From the IMG/VR virus record IMGVR_UViG_3300018432_000010, positions 1-42,737 of that record: DNA of 42,737 nucleotides, one strand, 5' to 3'. The notes under the pieces were generated by a model. The model saw only the letters and a program-made list of their open reading frames with translations. It was not told where the DNA came from and did no database searches. This document shows positions 16,788-25,393 of the stretch, piece after piece (position 1 is the first letter of the stretch; each line of letters opens with the position of its first letter). The DNA comes from a virus. The translations under genes were made by a program, and so were the position numbers.

Positions 16788-18016
16788 TGGCCGCATCTCT
16801 CGCCTACGGCTCCGGTGGAAGTTGGTTCGACCCGACCACGGGCGCGGTCAGGGACGTCTCGGTGTATTACTACATCGCCGGAACCCTCGACCCGATCACC
16901 GTGTACACCACCTCGGACCTGGGAATCCCGCACGCCATCCCGGTCCTGACCACCGGCCACGGCCGCTTGCCGCCGGTCTGGATCAGCGACCAGCCGAATC
17001 CCGGCTACCGCATGCGCGCCTTCGACCAATGGAGCACATTGGTCGAGGACGTCGACAACATCCCGACCCCGGCGCAACCCACGACGGAGGAACCCGGCAG
17101 CGTCCTGACGCCCGAGGAAAAGCAGCAGCTCCTGGTGACCGGCGACATCGTGCTGTCGTTCTCCAACGCGCAACCGCGTCCGGGCTTCGTGCTGTGCAAC
17201 GGCGGCTCGATCGGCAAGGCGACCTCGACCAACGTCGTTGACGGCGGTTCTGCCAACGACGACAACGAAGCGCTGTTCCTATGGCTGTGGGGCCAGGACC
17301 TTCACGGCATGCTCCCGGTGCTGCCGTCGCGCGGATCGACAGCCCAGGGCGATTGGGACGGCGGCAAGGCGATCCGCACGCCCGACCTGATGGGGCGCTT
17401 TCCGGTCGGCATGGACGCCATGGGGGCGGCGGCCAAGAACCGCCTGGCTGGAATTACGTTTGCGGCAGGCGACCAACTCAAGGTCGGATCCTATGGTGGC
17501 GCGGTTCCGATCAAGACGCTGACGCTTGCCGAGATGCCGACGCACAACCACGGCATCACCGATGCGACGCACTCGCATTCGGGCACGACAAGCGGTCACA
17601 GCAACGACCATGTCCATTATGTGACGGGCTTGACCGATGTCGATGACCGCGATCACACCCATTACATTTCGGGCTATACCGACGTTCAGGGCCAGCATAC
17701 GCACACCTATTCGCGCTATTCGGAATCGGGCAGCAAGACCCATCAAGGCGGCGCCAGCTTCGCGCGTGAGAATGTCGATTACAACACCGGTGCCAATGGC
17801 GCCCATCAGCACACGATTAATTTCTGGTCCGGCGGCCGCAGCACCGGGCATCACCACGGCTTCAGCGCCTGGTCGGGCGGCACTAACCAGGACCACACGC
17901 ACGTCATCTGGACCGACGCGCGGGCCTCCAACATCACCGTCAACAATGCGGGCAGCGGCACCGCATGGCAACTGATGGCACCGTACATCCAGTTGTGCTT
18001 CCACATTAAGCTGTGA
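16787..18016 (+). CDS. Tail collar-domain protein with His-rich metal-binding region
   Basis: A 409-residue protein. Residues 1-100 resemble a tail-fibre attachment domain. Residues about 125-215 (GDIVLSFSNAQPRPGFVLCN, then TPDLMGRFPVG) are a phage tail collar domain. From about residue 250 there are many His-x-His pairs (THNHG, THSHSG, HVHY, HTHY, HTHTY, HQHT, HHHG, HTHV), a pattern that in other phage fibres binds iron in a trimeric stalk. Probably a tail spike or fibre. TGATG overlap with the previous gene. Confidence 0.8.
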   Translation: MAASLAYGSGGSWFDPTTGAVRDVSVYYYIAGTLDPITVYTTSDLGIPHAIPVLTTGHGRLPPVWISDQPNPGYRMRAFDQWSTLVEDVDNIPTPAQPTTEEPGSVLTPEEKQQLLVTGDIVLSFSNAQPRPGFVLCNGGSIGKATSTNVVDGGSANDDNEALFLWLWGQDLHGMLPVLPSRGSTAQGDWDGGKAIRTPDLMGRFPVGMDAMGAAAKNRLAGITFAAGDQLKVGSYGGAVPIKTLTLAEMPTHNHGITDATHSHSGTTSGHSNDHVHYVTGLTDVDDRDHTHYISGYTDVQGQHTHTYSRYSESGSKTHQGGASFARENVDYNTGANGAHQHTINFWSGGRSTGHHHGFSAWSGGTNQDHTHVIWTDARASNITVNNAGSGTAWQLMAPYIQLCFHIKL

Positions 18017-18026
18017 GGCAAGCCCC

Positions 18027-18443
18027 ATGACCATCACGGCCACGAAACGCGTCCTCTTCGAAGAAGCCTCCGCCTCCTCGGATTGGCGGATGCCTTATCG
18101 AGTGCTCGTGCCCGGGATGACGGCATGGGATGAAACCCAGGACGAGGTCGTGCTCGGGCTGTCTCCCGACAGCATCACCTGGGACGATTACGGCACCCGG
18201 TCGCGGGTGTTTCCACCTGTCGGCCATTCGACCTCGCCGTGGTTCCAGGCCTCGAGCCGCGACGGCACCGGCGTCGTCACCCTGGTCGACCCCAACGGCA
18301 TCGATATCTTGGTCCCGTGGAACACCATCCGCACACTCGGCCCCGGCATGATCAATGTCGGGGTGCAGTACCGCAATATCCTGACCGGGGCGCGTTCGTC
18401 GCTCGTCGCCGGCCGCCTGCCCCTCGTCGATACGGTGATCTAG
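18027..18443 (+). CDS. Hypothetical structural protein between two tail-fibre genes
   Basis: A 138-residue protein, mostly beta-strand in character (VLVPGMTAWDETQDEVVLGL; DGTGVVTLVDPNGIDILVP). It lies between the collar-domain protein and the collagen-like fibre and abuts the latter (TAG then ATG). A fibre-associated or tail-tip role is likely from position. I do not recognise a family. The start at ATG 18027 has AAGCCCC upstream but no strong Shine-Dalgarno sequence. Confidence 0.65.
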   Translation: MTITATKRVLFEEASASSDWRMPYRVLVPGMTAWDETQDEVVLGLSPDSITWDDYGTRSRVFPPVGHSTSPWFQASSRDGTGVVTLVDPNGIDILVPWNTIRTLGPGMINVGVQYRNILTGARSSLVAGRLPLVDTVI

Positions 18444-20450
18444 ATGAGCAATTCCCCGCTCGATCCCGACGCCCTGGCTCCGGCGCAGGAACCGCGCTCG
18501 CTGGTCATCCCGGCGTCGAAGCCCGGCACCGCGCAGACGGTCGGCATCGGCCGCGCCGACATTCCGGCCCGCCTCGTCGGCGGCGACGGCGTCGCGGTCC
18601 ACCATCGCGGGCTCGACTATGTGCTCGGGCTCGACATCGCGCCGCTGCAGATCGCGAGCGGTTCGACGGCGAAGCAGTGGCTCCCGGTGTGGCAGGAGGG
18701 GACGCCGATCGACGAGATCGCCCGGGTCGCCGTCAACGCGATTCCCAACGACGCCCCCTCGAATGGTGAGGCTTGGGCTCGCCAGGACGGCGATTGGGTG
18801 CCCGTGGACGAGATTGTCGGCCCGGTTGGCCCAACCGGGCCGATGGGGCCTGTAGGGCCGCCGGGCGAGATCGGGCCACAGGGCATTCCCGGCACGCCGG
18901 GAGCACAGGGACAAGTGGGTCCAGTGGGTCCGCAGGGTCCCGAGGGCGCGGCCAGTACGGTCCCCGGTCCCAAGGGTGACACCGGCTCTCAGGGCATCCA
19001 GGGCGTCAAAGGTGATCCCGGTCCACAGGGCATTCAAGGGCCGGGTGGCCCGACCGGCGCGCAAGGGCCGAAAGGCGATAAAGGCGATACCGGTCTTCAG
19101 GGGACCCAAGGTCTTCAGGGGCCGCAAGGTCTCAAAGGCGATACCGGCGCAACGGGCGCGCAGGGTCCGGTTGGACCCGAGGGGCCGGAAGGTCCGCAGG
19201 GCGAGCAGGGCGCGGCCGGAACCGGCATCAACATGAAGGGGACGGTTCCGACCCCCGGCGACCTGCCGACCGGGGCCGCCAACGGCGACGGTTACGTGGC
19301 CGACTCGGACGGATGCCTCTACGTCTGGGATGCCGAGAGCGGCGTCTGGAACAACCTCGGCCCGATCCAAGGTCCGCCGGGGCCAACAGGTCCACCCGGC
19401 ATTCAGGGACCGGCGGGTGTTGACGGTGCCGTTGGCCCGGCGGGAGCCGCAGGGGCACAAGGACCGGCGGGGCCAACCGGTTCGCAAGGGCCGCAGGGCG
19501 TCAAGGGCGATACCGGATCGCAGGGTTCGCAGGGCGTTCAAGGCCCACAGGGCGTTCCTGGCGTTGGCTTCAGCGATGGCGACAAGGGCGACATTGTCAT
19601 CTCGGGGACCGGCACGGTGCTGATGCTCGATTCGACCGTGGTGACGCCTGCCGCTAAGACGGTGTTGGATGACACCACGACGGCGGAGATGTTGACGACG
19701 CTGGGCGGCCTTACGCAGGCTGATGCCGACACGCGTTATCTCAATACGGCGGGTGATACCGCGACCGGCGTCATCGGACTCACGGCTGGAACGGCAGCGT
19801 CTCCGGCTTTGCACTTTGGTAGTGTCAATACAGGCGTGTTCGGTTCTGCAACCGTCGTCTCCATGTCGGTCGCTGGTTCTGCGAAGTTTCAAGTAGCGTC
19901 AGCAGCCATCACAGCAATCGTCCCTGTTGCCGTTCCTGCTGGCAGTTCTACAACAACCTCACTGCATTTTGGTACAGCAGGGACAGGATTGTACGGTGGT
20001 GCATCAACTATCTCGATGGCTATCGCAGGGACATCACGATTCACGCTGTCCGCCTCAAGCTTAATCTTGGGCGCACCTATACTAGAACCATTCGGTAACG
20101 TTAGCGCACCATCTTACGCATTCAATGGCGCAGCAACGACGGGCATGTACTACGTTGCGACCGAGTTGGACTTCGCAGTGAGTGGTACACGCAAGCTGTC
20201 GATGAAGGCGGCCGACATCACGGTGGATGTGCCGATCATCCTTCCTGCCGATCCGACCACGGCGCTGCAGGCTGCAACCAAGCAGTATGTCGATGCGAAA
20301 GACACCAGCGTAATCCGGCTCAATCCGCAGACCATCAGCGCCAATGAGAGTGTTCCGGCGGGCTACAACGGCGTGACGGCGGGGCCGATCACCATCGCAT
20401 CCGGCGTCACGGTTGATGTCGCATCCGGCAGTCAGTGGACAATCGTATGA
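18444..20450 (+). CDS. Tail fibre with collagen-like Gly-X-Y repeats
   Basis: A 668-residue protein. Residues 1-125 are a head/attachment domain. Residues about 128-265 and 310-375 are Gly-X-Y repeats rich in Pro and Gln ([19 protein letters not shown]), split by a short globular insert ([18 protein letters not shown]). From about 390 the protein becomes a beta-rich receptor-binding region with repeated [20 protein letters not shown] elements. Bases about 19750-20200 have clearly lower GC, typical of an exchanged host-recognition segment. Probably a trimeric adsorption fibre. Confidence 0.85.
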   Translation: MSNSPLDPDALAPAQEPRSLVIPASKPGTAQTVGIGRADIPARLVGGDGVAVHHRGLDYVLGLDIAPLQIASGSTAKQWLPVWQEGTPIDEIARVAVNAIPNDAPSNGEAWARQDGDWVPVDEIVGPVGPTGPMGPVGPPGEIGPQGIPGTPGAQGQVGPVGPQGPEGAASTVPGPKGDTGSQGIQGVKGDPGPQGIQGPGGPTGAQGPKGDKGDTGLQGTQGLQGPQGLKGDTGATGAQGPVGPEGPEGPQGEQGAAGTGINMKGTVPTPGDLPTGAANGDGYVADSDGCLYVWDAESGVWNNLGPIQGPPGPTGPPGIQGPAGVDGAVGPAGAAGAQGPAGPTGSQGPQGVKGDTGSQGSQGVQGPQGVPGVGFSDGDKGDIVISGTGTVLMLDSTVVTPAAKTVLDDTTTAEMLTTLGGLTQADADTRYLNTAGDTATGVIGLTAGTAASPALHFGSVNTGVFGSATVVSMSVAGSAKFQVASAAITAIVPVAVPAGSSTTTSLHFGTAGTGLYGGASTISMAIAGTSRFTLSASSLILGAPILEPFGNVSAPSYAFNGAATTGMYYVATELDFAVSGTRKLSMKAADITVDVPIILPADPTTALQAATKQYVDAKDTSVIRLNPQTISANESVPAGYNGVTAGPITIASGVTVDVASGSQWTIV

Positions 20451-20815
20451 GCGTCATCAAAACCGACTTGTTGCAGAACCGCCTCGGAACGTCGCATCCG
20501 GCGGTGACCAAGGCTGACTTCGTCAAGGCGTGGGGCTCTGTCAACCAGACCGGCACACAAGCTCTCGGTGCACAATTCAATGTCTCAAGCGTCAATGATG
20601 GTGGAGTAGGATTGACGACGTTTCTTCTCGTATCTTCCTTCTTCGATCCGTCTTTTTCGTCCACGACCGGAATACAGAACCAGGCTTCCAACTACGACCG
20701 CACGACCGTAACGCATCCTTCGGCTTCACAGGTTGCGGTTGCTGGCTTCCAAGCTACGGCTACATTATTCGATGTGGTAAAGATCAACTTCATATCGGCG
20801 GGGAATTTGGCATGA
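20447..20815 (+). CDS. Fibre-tip family protein, tandem copy 1
   Basis: A 122-residue protein, first of three consecutive paralogues. The shared core is VKAWGSVNQTGTQALGAQFN followed by VSSVNDGGVG, matching the common phage fibre motif KAWxxFxGxxxxxxxxFNVSSxxDxGxG. It overlaps the fibre stop by 4 nt. These proteins probably form or decorate the fibre tip and may bind the receptor. It has lower GC than the flanking genes. Confidence 0.75.
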   Translation: MSVIKTDLLQNRLGTSHPAVTKADFVKAWGSVNQTGTQALGAQFNVSSVNDGGVGLTTFLLVSSFFDPSFSSTTGIQNQASNYDRTTVTHPSASQVAVAGFQATATLFDVVKINFISAGNLA

Positions 20816-21165
20816 GCACCATCGTCTCCTCGTTCGTCCAAGATCGTGCCAGCGCCAAGCAACTGCCGACCGCCGACATAATTAGCGGTGTGCCGAAGGC
20901 ATGGGCTTGGTTCAATCAAGCGGCGGTACCAACCGTTGCCGATGCTTTCAACGTGACGAGTGTCGGAGACGGGGGCCTCGGAAAGTCAGTGATCAATACC
21001 ACCACAGCGTTCGTGACGACGCCGGTCGGAGCGGCGCTGTCCAATTCGCATTTCCGCATCATTGCGTCATCGAGCGCGACAACTTTTGCGATCAACTGTC
21101 AGGATAATACGACGGCTTACATCGATGCGTTTCTTCACTTCATCGCAACGGGGAGGCCGGCCTGA
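20812..21165 (+). CDS. Fibre-tip family protein, tandem copy 2
   Basis: A 117-residue protein, second of three paralogues. Core: PKAWAWFNQAAVPTVADAFN then VTSVGDGGLG. It keeps the KAW...FN(V)S/TS..D.G.G pattern but is otherwise diverged from copies 1 and 3, so the triplication is old or came in as a ready array. The ATG overlaps the preceding stop (ATGA), and the next gene begins on the last base of its stop. Confidence 0.75.
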   Translation: MSTIVSSFVQDRASAKQLPTADIISGVPKAWAWFNQAAVPTVADAFNVTSVGDGGLGKSVINTTTAFVTTPVGAALSNSHFRIIASSSATTFAINCQDNTTAYIDAFLHFIATGRPA

Positions 21166-21527
21166 TGTCCACCGCACGGCACCAACTCGCGGGCGCTCCC
21201 GGCACCGGCACCACCATCGACAACATGGCAAGCCGGGTGAAGGCGTGGGCGCGCATCAATGGTGCGACCGCTGCGGCGCTCGATACGTTTAATGTCTCCA
21301 GCACAACCGATACAGCGGTTGGGCAGCATACGCTGACGTATACAGCATTCTTGGCGAACTACGGCGCTTATCCCGTCGTCGCAACGACGACAGCTGGGGG
21401 TGGATTTTTCATCGATATCACGGGTGTCGGCAACAACGCCGTGACCTGTAGCGCTTATGCTGTGAACGGCACAACTCTCATCGATATTACGCAGAAATCG
21501 GTTTTGGTCGCGGGAGCCTTGGCATGA
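21165..21527 (+). CDS. Fibre-tip family protein, tandem copy 3
   Basis: A 120-residue protein, last of three paralogues, with the clearest family motif: RVKAWARINGATAAALDTFN then VSSTTDTAVGQHTLTYTAF. In related phage fibres the same segment lies at the fibre end. It overlaps the next gene by 4 nt. I infer a structural or receptor-binding role from the motif and from its place directly after the collagen-like fibre. Confidence 0.75.
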   Translation: MSTARHQLAGAPGTGTTIDNMASRVKAWARINGATAAALDTFNVSSTTDTAVGQHTLTYTAFLANYGAYPVVATTTAGGGFFIDITGVGNNAVTCSAYAVNGTTLIDITQKSVLVAGALA

Positions 21528-22303
21528 CGCACCTGTTCGACCGCATCTGCTGGGCGCACGAGAACCTTAGCCGGGTCGAGACGGACTATGTCGTCGTGTA
21601 CGAGGATGGAGAGAACGATGGCCGCGCGAAAATCCTGGTTCCCGCGCCCGAGTGGCTGGCAATGGCATTGCACGGGGGATTGCTTCCTCCTGTCGGCGCT
21701 TATCATCTTGAGTCTCGCGACCTGGACGGCAATTTTATCGGCCCCAAGGACTACTGGTCCAGTTATGTCCCTATCGATGCCCTCACCGTGGAGCAGGCAC
21801 TAATTTATTTGATTTTGAAGGACGTGCCCAAACACGTCTGGGCCGAGGGCTCGAATCATCCGCTGATTATCTGCCGCCGCGATCAACTGCCGACAACCCG
21901 TGTATTCAGAAATGCTTGGAGATGCGCCGTGACCGACAATACCGTTCCGACCTACATCCAGCTTGGTGACGAGCAGATCGATGCCTCCAAGGTCGAGGTG
22001 CCCGAGAGCCGTGTCTTTCGCAAGGCCTGGGTGCTGGAGGGCGACGCCATCGTGGTCGACATGGATCTCGCCAGGGACATCGTGCGCGAGAAGATCCGCC
22101 AGGAGCGCGAACCGTTGCTCAAGCAACTCGACGTCGGATTCCAGCGCGCCCAGGAGGAGAGCGGCGAGACGGCCGAGATCGTCGAGGCGAAGAAGAAGCT
22201 GCGCGACGCCACGCGCGATTCCCGCATCGATGCGGCCTCCGACCCGGCCTCGCTGGAAGAGGCGATGAATGTGATCCTCGATGAGATGAAGGATGCGGTG
22301 TGA
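21524..22303 (+). CDS. Putative tail-fibre assembly protein with duplicated RVFRxAW motif
   Basis: A 259-residue protein. Residues 125-140 (TTRVFRNAWRCAVTDN) and 161-178 (ESRVFRKAWVLEGDAIVV) repeat the same motif, which is common in small proteins encoded next to phage tail fibres. Residues 178-235 are a long charged helix (DLARDIVREKIRQEREPLLK). It may act as a chaperone or cap of the preceding fibre proteins. It is coupled by ATGA to the gene before and by a GTGA overlap to the next. Confidence 0.65.
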   Translation: MTHLFDRICWAHENLSRVETDYVVVYEDGENDGRAKILVPAPEWLAMALHGGLLPPVGAYHLESRDLDGNFIGPKDYWSSYVPIDALTVEQALIYLILKDVPKHVWAEGSNHPLIICRRDQLPTTRVFRNAWRCAVTDNTVPTYIQLGDEQIDASKVEVPESRVFRKAWVLEGDAIVVDMDLARDIVREKIRQEREPLLKQLDVGFQRAQEESGETAEIVEAKKKLRDATRDSRIDAASDPASLEEAMNVILDEMKDAV

Positions 22304-22608
22304 CCATCGAATCCGCCATGGACGGCATCACCCGGATGGTCGGCAACCCGCTGATCATTCCGGCCGGGCTCGCCGCCATCGTCATTCTATACGGACTCTT
22401 CGGCGTCGATGTCGCCAACATCGCGATCAGCATCGCGACCTTTCTGCTGTTGCCGATCCTGCAGCATTCACAGAATAGAGATGGGATCGCGATTCAAGCG
22501 AAGCTCGATGCGCTAATCAAGGGTGTCCCGGACGCACCCAACGACATGGCCGGAATCGACCGATTGTCCGCGACTGAAGTGGAGCGTAAACGGCAGGAGT
22601 GTCCTTAA
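22300..22608 (+). CDS. Small membrane protein of the low-affinity iron permease family (holin candidate)
   Basis: A 102-residue protein starting with GTG at 22300, overlapping the previous TGA. Two hydrophobic segments (residues 17-33, LIIPAGLAAIVILYGLF, and 40-54, AISIATFLLLPILQ) are followed by HSQNRDGIAIQAKLDALIKG and a terminal charged helix. The QNRDxxAIxxKLDxLI pattern is diagnostic of the low-affinity iron permease family (PF04120), of which this would be a minimal phage member. Beside the lysis genes it could equally act as a holin. Family call is from the motif; the role is inferred. Confidence 0.65.
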   Translation: MTIESAMDGITRMVGNPLIIPAGLAAIVILYGLFGVDVANIAISIATFLLLPILQHSQNRDGIAIQAKLDALIKGVPDAPNDMAGIDRLSATEVERKRQECP

Positions 22609-22623
22609 ACCCAGGAGACCATC

Positions 22624-23535
22624 ATGGCCAAGCAGCCCGAACCGACGAAGAAGAACAGCAGCCCGACCAACGCCACCGTGGGCGAGCAGAACTTCACCCT
22701 GTATGGCTCGCGCGAGAGCCACTCGTACCAGTTCAACAACGGCGTCCACCGCTTCGAAGTCAGGCCCGGCGACCGCGAGAACGACGTCTGGCAGGACGGC
22801 AACGACATCGAACGGTCGCAGATGGACGGCGGCTATGAATCTGACTGGAGGACGCCGCCGGATCTCGATCCAGGCCCCGGCTCGGCCGACATCGATTACC
22901 TGATCGTGACCAAGTTCGTCTGGACACCCAGACAGAACATGCCGGGCGGTGCCGAGTGGTCGAACCTGTGGGAGTGGCACCACGTCAACAACCAGCAGCC
23001 GATCAACCGCGCCCCCATTCGCATTGGGGCGCATCAGGGCTCCAACAACTCCCGTCCGCTGTTCCTCTACCTCGCCAGCTTCGACAGCCGCGACCAGCAG
23101 ATGGACAACCCGAACTCCTGGGAATCGACCGATATTCAACTGATGAACACGCCGCCCGCCAACGTGCCGATCGAATTCGAGGAGCATGTTCGCTTCCATG
23201 AGAGCGACGGCATCTATCGCCTCTACGTCAACGGCAAGCTTGCCTACGAGCGCACCAACGCCATGGTCGGCTATTGCGACACGCAGCACTACCCGCAATT
23301 CGGTTGGTATCGCTCGACGGCGGGGTCGTCGGGGCAGAACAGTGTCAGCGAATTCACCTTCCCCGACGCCAACAAGCGCTTCTCGCGGCAGTCGCTCGAC
23401 TACAGCATCGACGGTGGGGACGGTGGTACGGATCCTGCCCCGCCGAACCCGGGACCGGAGGAGGACAAGATGGTGTATGTCAACATCACGGTGCCGCCAG
23501 GTGTTCAGGTTGACGTGCGCGTCGAAGAAGAATGA
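22624..23535 (+). CDS. Polysaccharide lyase-like depolymerase (heparin lyase I-type fold, putative)
   Basis: A 303-residue protein. YQFNNGVHRFEVRPGDREND, then ERSQM near residue 60, and later FEEHVRFHESDGIYRLYVNG and YPQFGWYR match the layout of jelly-roll polysaccharide lyases of the heparin lyase I type (FEVRxGD ... RSxx ... WxxxxVNGxxx ... YPQFGxYR). The enzyme would cleave an acidic capsule or exopolysaccharide during adsorption or release. The C-terminal 50 residues are a Pro/Gly-rich extension. It has AGGAG a few nt upstream. No signal peptide, so virion-bound is more likely than secreted. Confidence 0.7.
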   Translation: MAKQPEPTKKNSSPTNATVGEQNFTLYGSRESHSYQFNNGVHRFEVRPGDRENDVWQDGNDIERSQMDGGYESDWRTPPDLDPGPGSADIDYLIVTKFVWTPRQNMPGGAEWSNLWEWHHVNNQQPINRAPIRIGAHQGSNNSRPLFLYLASFDSRDQQMDNPNSWESTDIQLMNTPPANVPIEFEEHVRFHESDGIYRLYVNGKLAYERTNAMVGYCDTQHYPQFGWYRSTAGSSGQNSVSEFTFPDANKRFSRQSLDYSIDGGDGGTDPAPPNPGPEEDKMVYVNITVPPGVQVDVRVEEE

Positions 23536-23550
23536 CAATGGGGCGGCACG

Positions 23551-23775
23551 ATGGGCGCGTATGTGTTGGTGTTGGCGTTCGTGTCGCTCACGGGGCCGGA
23601 TCGTCAGGAAATCCTTATCAATCCGAACGAAATCGTGGCAACCCGGTCTTCGCGTGATGCATCGGGAACGCATTTCGCTCCCGGTGTGCAGTGCCTGATC
23701 TATACCACCGACGGCAAGATGACGACGGTGATCGAGGATTGCGATGCGGTGCATCGCAAGCTGCAGGGGCAATGA
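23551..23775 (+). CDS. Hypothetical 74-residue protein, FlbD-like fold
   Basis: Encodes MGAYVLVLAFVSLTGPDRQE followed by ILINPNEIVATRSS and TTDGKMTTVIEDCDAVHRKL. The layout (INPxxIxxxR ... xLxDGKxxxVxExxxxVxxxL) resembles small FlbD-like proteins. The N-terminal 15 residues are hydrophobic and could be a short signal or simply a buried strand. Position between the lyase and the PDQGLP repeat protein gives no further clue. Function unknown. Confidence 0.6.
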   Translation: MGAYVLVLAFVSLTGPDRQEILINPNEIVATRSSRDASGTHFAPGVQCLIYTTDGKMTTVIEDCDAVHRKLQGQ

Positions 23776-23808
23776 CGTGCGTAGGACTCAACCCAAGGAG
23801 ATAAAATC

Positions 23809-24315
23809 ATGGCAGGTTATCTAGCTTATATCCTTCCCGTTGGTGGCGGTCCCTATCCTGACCAGGGCCTGCCGGGGCCGCAGCCGCCGTTCCCGACCAG
23901 GCCGCCCGGCTACCCTTCGCACCCGATCTACTATCCGCCGTACCCGGATCAAGGCCTGCCGCCGTTCCCGAGCCAGGGCCTGCCCGGCAATCAGCCGTAT
24001 CCTGATCAGGGCCTTCCCGGATCGCAGCCACGTCCCGATCAGGGCTTACCGGGTTGGCAACCCTACCCCGACCAGGGCCTGCCCGGAAACCAGCCTTACC
24101 CGGACCAGGGATTGCCAGGTCAGCAGCCGCGTCCTGATCAGGGCCTGCCGCCGTTCCCGTCGCATCCGATCACCCTGCCGCCGGATCTGCCGGAAGAGCT
24201 GCCCGACCCCGACAACCGGCCGATCGACTGGAAGACGGCTTGGACCCCTGCCACGGGGTGGATCATCGTCGGCATCCCGACCGGCCCGGTGCCGACACCG
24301 TCTGAATCCGAGTAA
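23809..24315 (+). CDS. Proline-rich PDQGLPG tandem-repeat protein
   Basis: A 168-residue protein made mainly of repeats of the seven-residue type PDQGLPG separated by (N/S/W/Q)QPxx. I count eight to nine copies between residues 17 and 112. It has no Cys and almost no charged residues in the repeat part, so it should be extended and flexible, like an elastin- or collagen-like spacer. The C-terminus (WKTAWTPATGWIIVGIPTGP) is a small hydrophobic cap. AAGGAG lies 8-9 nt upstream of the ATG. Its role is unknown; a virion spacer or envelope-binding protein is possible. Confidence 0.7.
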   Translation: MAGYLAYILPVGGGPYPDQGLPGPQPPFPTRPPGYPSHPIYYPPYPDQGLPPFPSQGLPGNQPYPDQGLPGSQPRPDQGLPGWQPYPDQGLPGNQPYPDQGLPGQQPRPDQGLPPFPSHPITLPPDLPEELPDPDNRPIDWKTAWTPATGWIIVGIPTGPVPTPSESE

Positions 24316-24328
24316 GGAGTAACAGGCG

Positions 24329-24523
24329 ATGCTGACGCTGCTAATCAACCTTATCGTGATCATGTTGGTTGTCGGCGTCGCCTACTGGCTCGTCGATTAC
24401 ATTCCGGTTCCCGACCCGTTGAACAGGATCATCAAGATCGTGATCATCGTGGTCGGGGCCCTGGCGCTGATTTATCTGTTGCTCGGGGTTTCGGGCAATG
24501 CGCCGGTCCTCTCGCGACCATAG
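24329..24523 (+). CDS. Two-TM membrane protein, Thivi_2564-like (holin candidate)
   Basis: A 64-residue protein with hydrophobic segments at residues 4-22 (LLINLIVIMLVVGVAYWLVD) and 34-54 (IIKIVIIVVGALALIYLLLG). The pattern of two helices joined by YIPVPDPLNR is that of the small Thivi_2564-type membrane proteins. Two helices, small size and position just upstream of the endolysin make it a strong holin candidate. AAGGAG is 8-10 nt upstream of the ATG. Overlaps the next small gene by 26 nt. Confidence 0.7.
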   Translation: MLTLLINLIVIMLVVGVAYWLVDYIPVPDPLNRIIKIVIIVVGALALIYLLLGVSGNAPVLSRP

Positions 24524-24647
24524 GCCGATCGCGCGCCGGCGGAAGGACAGGGACGACCTGCCACGCGGCTGGTGGCTGTCGGTGATCCTGAGCCTGATTT
24601 TCTTTGTGGCGATCCTCGCCGGAACCTGGGGATGGATGCGATCATGA
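24498..24647 (+). CDS. Small single-TM lysis protein (49 residues)
   Basis: A short gene that begins inside the end of the preceding membrane protein and overlaps the endolysin ATG by 4 nt (ATGA at 24644-24647). It encodes a very basic N-terminus (MRRSSRDHRPIARRRKDR) followed by one membrane span, about residues 26-43 (WLSVILSLIFFVAILAGT). The overlap with the endolysin start and the topology fit a pinholin, antiholin or spanin-type factor. Its start is weakly supported because no strong RBS is visible. Confidence 0.6.
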   Translation: MRRSSRDHRPIARRRKDRDDLPRGWWLSVILSLIFFVAILAGTWGWMRS

Positions 24648-25225
24648 CTTTTGACCGGGATATCTACTTTAGCACCGTCCGCGACGAGCTCTTCGAGGGC
24701 GCTTTAGATCAGATGCAAGTTGATGGGCAAAATCTGTTACTGGCCCTGTACGAGAGCGGTTACACCGGTACGCCGATGGATGACCAGCGTTGGCTCGCCT
24801 ACATCTTGGCGACCGTCTACCACGAGTGCGCTGCAACAATGTGGCCAATCACCGAGTACGGGTCGCAGGATTATCTCCAGGGTAAGGAATACTGGCCCTA
24901 TATCGGGCGCGGCTTCGTGATGATCACCTGGGAGGACAATTACCGGAGAGCCTCCCAGGAGCTCAGCCTGACCGGCACGCGCGATCTCGTCGATCATCCC
25001 GAGCTCGCCCTCGACTCGCTAATCGCCGCGCGCATCCTGTTCCGGGGCTGCGCGGAAGGGTGGTTTACGGGACGGAAACTCGGACAGTATTTCAATGCGA
25101 CGACGGACGACCCGGTGAATGCACGGCAAATCGTGAACGCCAACGACGATGACGTCCTGATCGCGGGCTATCACCATGAATTCCTGCAGGCATTGGAAGC
25201 CGCCGCTGGACCCTCCGCTGCTTAG
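24644..25225 (+). CDS. Endolysin, glycoside hydrolase family 19 (chitinase/lysozyme-like)
   Basis: A 193-residue soluble enzyme that cleaves peptidoglycan glycan strands. Residues 51-62 (AYILATVYHECA) hold the catalytic glutamate (Glu61) of the GH19 fold, followed by YWPYIGRGFVMITWEDNY, the usual second motif (G-R-G-x(2)-Q/M-x-T-x(2)-NY), and then DHPELALDSLIAA. There is no signal peptide, so it needs a holin. Start at ATG 24644 because the overlap with the TM gene and the motif layout agree. Confidence 0.85.
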   Translation: MTFDRDIYFSTVRDELFEGALDQMQVDGQNLLLALYESGYTGTPMDDQRWLAYILATVYHECAATMWPITEYGSQDYLQGKEYWPYIGRGFVMITWEDNYRRASQELSLTGTRDLVDHPELALDSLIAARILFRGCAEGWFTGRKLGQYFNATTDDPVNARQIVNANDDDVLIAGYHHEFLQALEAAAGPSAA

Positions 25226-25234
25226 GAGACTGAC

Positions 25235-25390
25235 ATGTCACCCTCGAAAACACCCAAGCAGGCGAAGTTCATGCGCGTCGCCGCACACAACAAAGACGTC
25301 GCAGCCAAGCACGGAATCAAGCAATCCACGGCGAAGGAATTCGTGCAAGCCGACAAGAAGAAGGGCAAGCCTTCCGGGCGCAAGTCCTGA
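25235..25390 (+). CDS. Small basic phage protein (SPAQARLM-like family)
   Basis: A 51-residue protein beginning MSPSKTPKQAKFMRVAAHNK and ending in a Lys-rich tail. This layout (S-x-x-Q-A-K/R-x-M-x-A-A-A-H-x(11-15)-x-V-A-K-E-F-x-x-A-D) is frequent in small phage proteins of unknown role. AGGAG at 25224-25228 is 6 nt upstream. It is the last rightward gene of the late block; the next genes run leftward. Confidence 0.75.
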   Translation: MSPSKTPKQAKFMRVAAHNKDVAAKHGIKQSTAKEFVQADKKKGKPSGRKS

Positions 25391-25393
25391 CGG

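Noticed and set aside
18006-19892. A 628-codon open frame on the minus strand
   Set aside because: Antisense to the collagen-like fibre; the apparent repeats mirror the Gly-X-Y repeats.
22513-23772. A 419-codon minus-strand frame
   Set aside because: Antisense to the polysaccharide-lyase-like gene; no RBS or motif.
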